DNA of 10,612 nucleotides, from assembly GCA_900128395.1 (NCBI GenBank), contig LT650004.1, positions 1 to 10,612 of the forward strand, written 5' to 3'. Positions 1-8,090 of this stretch are shown piece by piece. Made by a program: the position numbers and the translations under genes. Every line of letters starts with the position of its first letter. Position 1 is the stretch's first letter. The notes below the pieces were generated by a model that worked only from the letters and a program-made list of their open reading frames with translations, was not told where the DNA came from and did no database searches. This DNA comes from Stramenopiles sp. TOSAG23-2. Lineage: Eukaryota; Sar.

Positions 1-49
1 TGATGGGGATAGTAGAAGAGGTAGAAGCGATAGTGTGATCAGTGTGTAA
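1..49 (+). CDS. possible C-terminal end of a neighbouring gene (partial)
   Basis: From base 2 a plus-strand frame reads 15 codons (DGDSRRGRSDSVISV) to a TAA at 47-49. The Ser/Arg/Asp-rich content is protein-like and more GC-rich than the DNA after it, so this may be the tail of a gene beginning outside the window. Fifteen codons are far too few to establish coding, and no domain can be named. Confidence 0.15.
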   Translation, partial: DGDSRRGRSDSVISV

Positions 50-599
50 AGAGTTTGTTAAGATCGGAACCTGTGTGTGTGTGTGTGTGGGGTTTTTGTG
101 AATAACCAAGGTTGTGAGTTAGAGAGTCTGAAGAGAGAGTAAAAAGGGGTTTGATTCTTTGATTTCTTCGGGTTGTTCCCGCAGTAAATCGTTTTAGAGG
201 TCTGTTTATTAATTAGAAAAATATGCTTATAGTAGGAATATATTTTTTTGTCTCTCTTTAATCGCTCTACTTTCTCCTGACTTCTCATTCTTCTCAAATT
301 CTTTTTCTGTTTCATAGTGTGGTATATTTTTTTCATCTTGAGAAATATATGACTCTCTCTTTTACATTACAAAAATGGTCTGTTAACATTTACAATACTG
401 TACCTACTGTCTAACATTTGGTAACGTTGATATCTCATGATCTACTGACGTAATACAAATTTAATCATAATTATCAACATAAGATGGTGTTTCAAATGTT
501 TCTTTAATAATTTCTATTTTTTTGTATTTTTAATAATATTGTCGTTGTGATGATCATTTTATTATTATCATGTATCTATCGATCTACTACGTATTGTGT
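50..599. other. non-coding stretch, no gene seen
   Basis: AT-rich intergenic DNA with a short TG microsatellite near 72-90 and many T-runs. A 92-codon minus-strand open frame at 58-336 has no domain, is Lys/Thr/Ser-rich and partly encodes the TG repeat as alternating Thr-His, so it is not called. The stretch probably holds the 3' flank of the AN1 gene and the flank of whatever lies to the left. Confidence 0.5.
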
Positions 600-878
600 T
601 ATATATATATGTTAATATGTACATTGTTTTAAACGTATTATACTACGTCCATTATTACTGTCGTTCGTTACCGTTCTTTAAACTTTTTCTAATTTGGTAA
701 AGGTACCACCACCTAAACCTTGCATTTTGATTTTATATATATATATGTTAATATGTACATTGTTTTAAACGTATTATACTACGTCCATTATTACTGTCGT
801 TCGTTATCGTTCTTTAAACTTTTTCTAATTTGGTAAAGGTACCACCACCTAAACCTTGCATTTTGATTTTATATATAT
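600..878. repeat. 136-bp tandem duplication covering the 3' end of the AN1 gene
   Basis: Bases 600-735 recur at 736-871 with a fixed 136-bp offset, and the match continues to 878. The only mismatch I find is C671 against T807, so the event is young. The right copy contains the stop codon (814-816) and the last ~19 codons of the AN1 gene. The left copy repeats that tail, with its stop equivalent at 678-680, but lies downstream of the functional stop and is not translated. Both breakpoints sit in TATATA runs, which suggests slippage or microhomology. Confidence 0.95.
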
Positions 879-1398
879 CTTTGTTGCTAGTATTTATTAA
901 ATATTGACAGTTGTGATGTTCCATCATACGATGTTTACCACAATATCTATGTTTGCATTTACATTCCATATCAGTTAATTTTAATTTCACTTTGCAACCA
1001 TCAAACCAACAACGTTTTTTAGATTTCTTTTTTTTCTTTTTTTTTGGTTTTTTATCTTCACCATCCCCATTTGCAACGGCAGTGGCAGTAGAACTAGCAT
1101 CATCAGATGCTGATGGTTTACTATCATTTTGTTCAGATTGTTTCATTATTGTTTCCTCTTTTTCTTTTTTTTTAATGTTGTTTTCAACAACATTATTTTG
1201 ACTAACGTTGTCCGTTTCTTCGTCTACGTCCATTTTAACTACATTTTCATGTGTAGTTGTTGTTGTTGTTGTTGTTTGTTGTGGTTGTTGCATTGATAAT
1301 TGCAATGCAGCTGCTAATATTGGATCATGTTCATCATCATCTTCAATTGATAAATTTCTATCAATATTCGTAGGTCCTTGATCATTATGTTGTGACAT
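814..1398 (-). CDS. AN1-type zinc-finger protein with UIM-like motif
   Basis: Single-exon gene of 194 aa, starting ATG-TCA-CAA at 1398. Residues 19-38 (acidic run, then DPILAAALQLSMQQ) match a ubiquitin-interacting motif: acidic cap, central Ala, Ser after a Leu. Residues 42-128 are low complexity: an eight-Thr run, acidic patches, and a Lys-rich stretch (119-128) that could serve as a nuclear signal. Residues 130-164 are an AN1 zinc finger with ligands C130, C135, C146, C148, C153, H156, H162 and C164. The first pair is spaced C-x4-C rather than the common C-x2-C. The C-terminus ends in the GLGGGTFTKLEKV tail often seen in AN1 proteins. AN1 proteins usually act in ubiquitin/proteasome stress responses; UIM plus AN1 fits a ubiquitin-binding adaptor (inference). 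There is no A20 finger, unlike plant SAP-type proteins. The codons for the last ~19 residues lie in the 136-bp duplication. Confidence 0.9.
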   Translation of the reverse strand: MSQHNDQGPTNIDRNLSIEDDDEHDPILAAALQLSMQQPQQTTTTTTTTHENVVKMDVDEETDNVSQNNVVENNIKKKEKEETIMKQSEQNDSKPSASDDASSTATAVANGDGEDKKPKKKKKKKSKKRCWFDGCKVKLKLTDMECKCKHRYCGKHRMMEHHNCQYLINTSNKDIYKIKMQGLGGGTFTKLEKV

Positions 1399-1581
1399 TT
1401 TTTAGTACTATGTTTTTTTTTTGAAAGGGTATTGAAAAATGATTTAACGTAAAAAAATATAAAAAATGTGTGAATGATGAATGTATTGTTTCCAAATAAA
1501 AAAATAATATATATTTCTTCTCTCTTTTTGTTCTTGTATTCCAATGTATTGTATTAATAAAATGTGTATGACTTCTTTACC
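1399..1581. promoter_or_regulatory. 5' flank of the AN1 gene
   Basis: AT-rich DNA upstream of the minus-strand AN1 start, with long A and T runs and no longer frame of protein-like composition. The promoter and 5' UTR presumably lie here, but no defined element can be named. Confidence 0.3.
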
Positions 1582-1800
1582 TTTTTTCTATCTCTGTATG
1601 TTTTTCCTGTTTACTTTTGTTACTATCTATGACATATATATCTACTCTCTTGCATTTATCCAACATATATGTCTATATATTTAAAACTATTTTTTCTATC
1701 TCTGTATGTTTTTCCTGTTTACTTTTGTTACTATCTATGACATATATATCTACTCTCTTGCATTTATCCAACATATATGTCTATATATTTAAAACTATTT
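1582..1800. repeat. exact 108-bp tandem duplication
   Basis: Bases 1582-1689 are repeated at 1690-1797 with no mismatch that I can find, and the match runs on to 1800. The unit starts in a T-run, includes a TCTATCTCTGTATG segment and ends in TTTAAAACTAT. It lies in the upstream flank of the AN1 gene. Apparent open frames here simply encode the repeat twice and are not genes. Confidence 0.95.
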
Positions 1801-2582
1801 ACTATTGAAACTATTAGTCGTCCTGGTAAAGTAGTGCTTTGTGCCTTTTAAAACTGCGCGTGTAATGTTGGTGTACATGGTTTTAAGGTAAGGAAATCCA
1901 GAATGGTCATTGTTAAGGATATATAGTTGGAATAATAGTAATTTAGATGATCTTTCTAAAACCTCACAATTGTACTGGATGTATACTGATTAATACAAAA
2001 TACCTATATAATACGATATAATACTATTGTAATGGTAATTGGAAAGAATAATACCCATTTTACAATAGTGTATCGTTATAATTTATTGGAGGTGTATTTG
2101 TAAACCATACTGTGCGTATGGTACGTATATATAGCATCTAATAGCATTGGTAACCGTGTGTAAATGCTACCAAATTTGTTGTGAGTGCTGTGTCATACTA
2201 GATTGATTAATATTAGATCTATTATTTTTTTATATTTTTGAAGATAATTAATTTCCGATTTAGTATCATTTAGAGGTCCATCAATTGTTCGTTTCTTTTT
2301 CTCGTTGTTGCGCTTCGAGATCTTTCTTTGAAAGTGTAATAGAATTTATTATGGAAATGTAGATGTAAATTTATTATGTTTATATTATCCATTTGATTTA
2401 TTATATATCGTATTACAGGTTCTTTAAAAACTATTTTAAATCGGCAATTCATGTATAAAATAGTATTTTATGGATCCTAACTATTTTTTTTAGTTGTGAT
2501 GGTCATTGCAATAGTTATACGTTGTAATAATTCTAATAATCATCTATCATCAAAAAACTGAACTAATATTTTGATATGGAAG
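1801..2582. other. non-coding stretch, no gene seen
   Basis: AT-rich DNA without a convincing gene. A purine-rich minus-strand patch at about 2270-2335 reads as charged, protein-like sequence in all three frames, for example FKERSRSATTRKRNEQ in one and SKKDLEAQQREKETNN in another. Because every frame looks alike, this is a composition effect or an exon relic rather than a callable gene. TAATAGCATTGG at 2139-2150 resembles one arm of the hairpin near the right end of the window. Confidence 0.45.
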
Positions 2583-2724
2583 ACCGTCTGCATTGTATTT
2601 ACCTGCTAGACGAGATTTGCAATGATATTCCCATGTAGATGTATTATTCAGGAACCGTCTGAGTTGTATTTACCTGCTAGACGAGATTTGCAATGATATT
2701 CCCATGTAAATGTATTATTCAGGA
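2583..2724. repeat. 71-bp tandem duplication
   Basis: Two adjacent copies, 2583-2653 and 2654-2724, both begin ACCGTCTG and end ATTATTCAGGA. I count three mismatches: two adjacent ones near the start (CA against AG) and one G/A near the end. The pair is therefore slightly older than the 108-bp one. It lies in the upstream flank of the gene at 3209. Confidence 0.93.
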
Positions 2725-3208
2725 TGAGATCTTTTAACAACAACACAGCTCACAGCAGCATCATAGCAAACCCAATTGCTGATATATAGGTATATTCATT
2801 CTTCTTTAGTATACAATAAGTACACAATATTCTTCACGGAAGAACGTTACACGACGACGATCTTCTATATGACAAAACTCATAAACTCATGCACATATAT
2901 ATATATATAATAGATATGGACATACATATTAAAAGTGTTAAATCATTCAGTAAAGTTGTAATAATCAACAACAAGGGATACTGTGCATTACGCTGTATAT
3001 TAATATTCATATATACTAGTAATAATATACTACATACACAAGATATCCCCTGGTTTCAATCTCATTTTCATCATCAACTGTTCACTTCAATACAAGATAT
3101 CATATATAATAATAATAATAATAATAATTCGGGACAATTATAGCTCACCTAAGAAATCATATCTAATAATAATAATAATAATTTCGGAACGACCGACCTT
3201 CGACAATT
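2725..3208. promoter_or_regulatory. 5' flank of the plus-strand gene, with AAT microsatellites
   Basis: Probable promoter and 5' UTR region of the gene starting at 3209. It holds two AAT runs (about 3107-3128 and 3164-3182), each preceded by ATCATAT and followed by a TTCGG-like word, about 57 bp apart. This looks like a diverged duplication of the same kind as the sharper ones in the window. A CACGGAAGAACGTTACACGACGACG stretch near 2836 is locally GC-richer. An 84-codon open frame at 2889-3143 is Ile/Tyr/Asn low-complexity sequence and is not called. Confidence 0.35.
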
Positions 3209-4033
3209 ATGCCACGTTACATCCCACAAAGACCATATTCCGATAAATATACTGGATTGCCTGGTATGTTATCCGCTATTGCAAATGAAGGGGAACATTT
3301 TCGTTTAACGAAAACATCACGTTTACAAAATATGGAAGCACGTGAAATTGTTAAAAATCAACATTTAATTGATCATCCAGCTGGTAAAGAAGGTAGACAT
3401 GTTACAAATTCACAAGTTGTATCATATGATTCACCACGTTTTATGAAAAGTCCAAAACATACATTATATTCCAAACCATCTAGAAAAGAACAAATACGTA
3501 TGAATCATCGTCGTAATAATAATAATAATAATAATAATACATCAAGAAGAGTTGTAAGCTCGATATCAAAAGATGCACCAGATACATTTAAAGTTAATTA
3601 TGTACCTACTACAACAATTTCAAACAATGTAAAATATAATGATATTGTACCAACACCATTGCAAGTAATACATCAATTAATACCAAAAACAAAAGATCCA
3701 TGGTTATTAAAAGATAAAGAACGTTTTGGTGTAGTACCATCACCACGACGTCCGGAAATGTATAATGATATGGAAAATGAAGTCAATATGACATTTGGAC
3801 ATGCAGAAAAAATACATGAATTGGAACATGAATTATTAAATAAAAGTAAACGTGCATGGAGATGGATTATACATCGTAAACCTGGTGAATTATCACGTGA
3901 TAATTTAATCGATGAAGAATTAGAGGCTGCATTAATTGATAATTTATATGATTTAGCACAACAACCATATGTATGTATGATCGTTGTATATATATATTGA
4001 ATAATATCATTTTCATAAACTAACAATTATTAT

Positions 4034-4065
<32 letters not shown>

Positions 4066-4227
4066 TCGCTATAAAATATTTCGATACAGGGTGGGAATTT
4101 AAATAAATTTGTAAAACATGTTGCAAAAGCAAGAGGACCAGTAACGGAACAAAATTCATGGCCAATGGAAGTACGTTTACATTTTTTACGTGCCAAGAAA
4201 AAATGTTTATACACCCTATACACATAG
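3209..4227 (+). CDS. hypothetical protein, two exons (3209-3970, 4090-4227)
   Basis: Not recognised. Exon 1 encodes 254 residues. Splicing across a phase-0 intron adds 45 residues that start GGNLNKFVKHVAKARG and end at TAG 4225-4227, giving 299 aa. Codon use is strongly AT-biased but the protein is not low complexity. The N-terminal 100 residues are basic and rich in Tyr, Pro and Ser; residues 103-110 are an eight-Asn tract (AAT repeat). The second half looks folded: DPWLLKDKERFGVVPSPRRP, then a helix-rich charged part (HELEHELLNKSKRAWRWI) and an acidic helix before the intron (IDEELEAALIDNLYDLAQQPY). No signal peptide or membrane segment is visible. A GTACGT word inside exon 2 (after ATGGAA) could be a second donor, but no plausible downstream exon follows. 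It converges with the minus-strand gene ending at 4436. Confidence 0.75.
3971..4089 (+). other. spliceosomal intron, 119 bp, phase 0
   Basis: The donor GTATGT follows codon CAACCATAT, and the acceptor is GATACAG before GGTGGGAAT. The intron contains an in-frame stop (TGA just after the donor) and a CA/TA microsatellite around 4034-4065. Removing it joins two protein-like frames without a shift, which is the main support. Confidence 0.85.
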
Positions 4228-4435
4228 ACATTAACCGTGTACAAATTTACGCACACATAATTTGTTTAATTTTTTGTTTTTAAAAATGTGTCGTTTTTTT
4301 TATTACCGCCGCGTTAATGCGTTAATATTTTTACTCGTAATATTTTTATCACACGGCGCGAGATATTCTTTTGCCAATTAAATCTCTCTTTATTACAACT
4401 CGTTTTTATATTTTTATTTTAAAAATGTTATATGT
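4228..4435. other. convergent intergenic spacer
   Basis: Short spacer between two genes that point at each other, so it probably contains both 3' ends. It has T-runs and two small GC-rich islands (CCGCCGCG near 4307 and CACGGCGCGAG near 4352). No defined terminator or poly(A) site can be singled out. Confidence 0.3.
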
Positions 4436-5151
4436 TCACTCCAAATGTTCCATTCCACGTCGTTCTTTTGCTGATTTAACAATTTCTTTTACATATGATA
4501 AACGATGGTCACCTTTTAACATACGTACTAATGGTGTTGGCTGTGTTTTACGTTTACGATTATCACGTGTTAATTTAGATGTTGGTTTTTCTTCACAACG
4601 TTTATATATACCAAGTACTTTTTTATTATATTTAATTGTTTTTGTTTCATATAATTTACGTGGTGGTACTAATCGTTGATTTATTGGAGACGATGATGAT
4701 GGATGAATAATAATATATGGTTCTTGTGGTTGTATTTTCAAATCATGATTTCTTACCTTCGTATTGTATTTTATTAATGGCGAATGTATATGTTTATCCA
4801 TTATATTTTTATTATTATTAAAATTGTTGTTGTTGTTGTTGTTATCATCACCTCCTTGCCGCCTTTTATTACGTATACGTTTTGGGGAAATTGCTTCAAC
4901 ACGTTGTTGTGGTGATAATATTGTTTTTTTTGTATCTTGATCATGATATTCATCATCTTCCATATGAAATGATTGGTTTAAATCATCATTTACAATGTTG
5001 ATAACATGAATCGTTTCATGATTTGTTAATTTGTTGATATTATTATTATTATTATCACGATTAATAAAATGAAATGGTGTATTAATATTCGATATCATTT
5101 TATTATATAATAATTCATTTTCATTTGTTTGTTGTTGTTGTTCTTGTTGTG

Positions 5152-5183
<32 letters not shown>

Positions 5184-5761
5184 CGTTTTTCATGAATGCG
5201 TTTTGGTGATTTTGCTACAATACCTGTAGTAGTAGTAGTAGTTGGATGTATTGACATCCTTGGTATACCATCCATATGATTATTATTACTTGTAGTATTT
5301 ATCTTGATAGATGTTTGTGGTGATTTTAATCGATCCAATGGTGATGATGGTATTATTTGTTCATGATAATATATTGGATTTCTTAAATTTCTTAATTTAT
5401 AATGTTGTAAACGTTTTTTTGCATATGAATTTGGTGTAGATGTTGTTCCTGTTGTTGTAGTTGGCGATTGTTTTGGTGATAATATACGTGCAGATGGTAT
5501 ACTACTATATTGTTGTCCTTGTTTTGGTTTTTTAATTGTTTGTATTGATGGTTGATGTTGTACATGCAATGGTATGGATGATAATTGGTTTAATTTTAAT
5601 ATGTTATTATTATTATTATTATTGTTGTTTAATGTAATCGATTGAAAGGTTGGTGGATATAATAATGTATTTGTATGTATTGCTTTATGCGCACGTTGTA
5701 TCGCTTTTTCTGCATTGTATATTGATGGATGTACTGGTTTTGGTTTACGTGGTGTTGGCAT
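4436..5761 (-). CDS. basic Asn-rich, probably disordered protein
   Basis: Single-exon gene of 441 aa; no family recognised. The long uninterrupted frame in AT-rich DNA and the organised composition support a real gene. The N-terminus (MPTPRKPKPVHPSIYNAEKA) is basic and Pro-rich. Asn tracts occur at about 45-53, 194-200, 237-241 and 307-317; Thr runs at 101-104 and 174-179; and a Gln-rich patch at 205-211. A nine-residue motif occurs twice: SPKRIHEKR (185-193) and SPKRIRNKR (292-300). With SPKQ, SPLD, SPQ, SPLI and SPI this makes many Ser-Pro sites, as in substrates of proline-directed kinases (inference). The last ~80 residues lack Asn tracts, are strongly basic (RKRK, KSAKERR) and are the likeliest conserved or nucleic-acid-binding part. 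It points away from the DUF924-TilS gene, sharing the 1 kb spacer with it. Confidence 0.7.
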
Positions 5762-6590
5762 TTTGTTTGTGTAAAGATGATGCCAACTTGGTTATTTATC
5801 TTTGCAATTATATACCAGAAAACCTCCCACCACAAAATGATGAATAATAATAATATTACGTAAATATATATATTATATATTATATCAAAATTGAATCAAA
5901 CAATGAATGAAAAATAAAATAATTGCTTCTTTTTCTGTCGTCGTTGTCGTCTACACTATTATATGGATACAGTATATAGCTATAATGAAATGTATATTTA
6001 CATCACACCCAGATCACACACTCTGGCATGTACGCACAGTTCATATATAGTATATGTACACATTTCTTACAGTTAGATATATATTTGCAATTTGCAATGT
6101 GCAATGATGTGTCCATCATATTCGATCTCCCTGTACTGTAGTATTTACATGCTATTATACTCACAAGGTACATAGCATTGATACATCCAATACCCGATCT
6201 TCTCGATCCCCATATTATATATTATATTCTTCGCTGCGCTGATATTTCAACATATGGGCTGTAGCAGGGAAGAACAAAGGGAATCGAGTACCCCTATAAC
6301 TCCGTACTCACATAAATTATTGATCCCCATCATCTATAATGCTATTTGTATGTTAAAACCTATGATCGCTGGTTAGATAGGTATATTATCCCACATTGCA
6401 CTATACGTATAAGTCATAAGTCCGTCATCAATCTGAAATAAGAAGAAGTTATTAAAAAAAAAAAGGATACCACCACAGACCACAGACGACAGGTGAAGGA
6501 AGTACCAAATGAATTAATAGAAGAGATGGGAGATCGACAATGTGAAGATATATATATAGATATATATATACATACATATATACGGCGGTG
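5762..6590. promoter_or_regulatory. divergent intergenic spacer, no gene seen
   Basis: Spacer between the 5' ends of two divergent genes, so both promoters probably lie here, but none can be pinned to a motif. An open stretch at 6442-6591 (plus strand, 49 codons, no usable start) reads charged, protein-like sequence such as VKEVPNELIEEMGDRQCED before running into a TA repeat; it may be an exon relic. A hairpin (6149-6178) resembling one at the right end is listed separately. GGAATCGAG occurs at 6280-6288 and again next to the right-end array. Confidence 0.4.
6149..6178. repeat. imperfect copy of a dispersed hairpin
   Basis: ATGCTAT (6149-6155) and ATAGCAT (6172-6178) are perfect inverted repeats around a 16-nt loop. 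Read on the plus strand, arms and loop resemble the reverse complement of the hairpin at 10354-10386: TGCTATTATA at one end and GGT(A/G)CATAGCATTGA at the other, with a diverged middle. Short arms in AT-rich DNA can arise by chance; the shared loop sequence is the better argument. Confidence 0.45.
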
Positions 6591-6740
6591 AATTATTATA
6601 TTATTATCAGCATCAATATATATAGTTGGCATAAATTACCAACATATTCACACATTTTTAAGATAAATTATTATATTATTATCAGCATCAATATATATAG
6701 TTGGCATAAATTACCAACATATTCACATTTTTTTAAGATA
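6591..6740. repeat. 75-bp tandem duplication just upstream of the DUF924-TilS start
   Basis: Two copies, 6591-6665 and 6666-6740, differ at only two adjacent bases near their ends (CACACATTTTT against CACATTTTTTT). The second copy ends 22 bp before the ATG at 6763. The duplication therefore doubles proximal promoter or 5' UTR sequence and may affect transcription start or leader length (inference). Confidence 0.93.
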
Positions 6741-6762
6741 ATTTTATAATCAATATATAACC

Positions 6763-8056
6763 ATGACCACATCGTTGCCAACATATGAAGAGATATTAAA
6801 TGTATGGTTTCATGAAAAATATACAGATAAACCATTTTCTAAATTATGGTTTACTACACCAAATTCAACAAATCAAATCAACGCAGTAAGTTTACTTCAC
6901 AATATATATATATATATATATATTCACAATTTACTAACAATACTCAATCCCTTTTTTTATTTTTTTTTAATTCCCCACACAGGATCAATATATCAAAGAA
7001 AATTATACTACCATATTAAATGTTATTGAAAATGATATTCAGATCATAAACGACAACAATAACAATACCTCAACAACACAAATCATTGATGAATGGAAAA
7101 AACAACCAATATCATATGTTGCATTAATTATAATATTAGATCAATTCAGTCGTCATATTTATCGTAATAATAATAATAATAAACAACAACAATTACAAAT
7201 AAATGATTTATTTGCATTATCATTAACAAATGAATTTATCAATACGTTAAAATGGTATAAATATGTACCAATATTATATCAAATATTTAGTACCATGCCA
7301 TTACGTCATCACAAACCAACAACTATCAATAATTTAAATTTTGTATTAAATATGTGTACAAAATATAAAAATACAAATGATTTAAATCATCGTGTATTAA
7401 TGAAATTTGAGAAACAAACTATAAGACGTTTAGAAAGTTTACAAGATAAAGAAAAAGCATTAAATGCATTATCGATATTAGAAAATGAATATCGTAAAAC
7501 AGATGAAACAAATATATATCATGAAAAATTAATAAAATTAGTTGATTTATTTTTACATGAATATATATTTCCTAGTAGTAATGATAATAATAATAATTCA
7601 AATGAAATATTAAATGAAAAAGAAATAATTGAACGTACATTAATAATATCATTATCAGGTGGTGTTGATTCAATGGTATTATGTAAAATATTAAATGTAT
7701 TAGCAAAGAAATATAATCATTTACAAGAATATTATGCAACAAATAATAATAATAATAATATGAAGAAGAAAAATAAGAAACAACATGTACGTAAAAAACG
7801 TAAAATATCAACAACATTAACAACACCAAAATATAAAATAAATGTTATTGCATTACATGTTAATTATAATAATCGTGTTGAAAGTATTGATGAAGCAAAT
7901 TATTTACAAAAATGGTGTAAAGATCATGATATTGAATTATTAATTGAATCATTTACTGATATTAAACGTGGTATTACACCACGTGATGTATATGAAAAAG
8001 AAACAAGAAATCGACGTTATCAATTTTATAAAGATGTTTTAGAACATAAATATCAC

Positions 8057-8090
<34 letters not shown>

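Noticed and set aside
58-336. 92-codon minus-strand open frame
   Set aside because: Low-complexity Lys/Ser/Thr sequence that partly encodes a TG microsatellite; no domain, no splice support.
1617-1808. 63-codon plus-strand frame with two near-identical halves
   Set aside because: It is the 108-bp tandem duplication read in frame (108 is a multiple of three), not a repeat protein.
2270-2452. Minus-strand frame ending FKERSRSATTRKRNEQLMDL
   Set aside because: The purine-rich patch looks protein-like in all three frames, and the rest is Ile/Asn/His low complexity.
2889-3143. 84-codon plus-strand frame upstream of the gene at 3209
   Set aside because: Begins in a TA repeat and ends in an Asn repeat; no domain; lies in a probable 5' flank.
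3673-4256. Minus-strand frames over the 3' part of the gene at 3209 and its intron
   Set aside because: Antisense shadows; the plus strand has a coherent spliced frame.
6442-6591. 49-codon open stretch with VKEVPNELIEEMGDRQCED
   Set aside because: No start codon near its beginning, runs into a TA repeat, no recognisable family; kept only as a possible exon relic.
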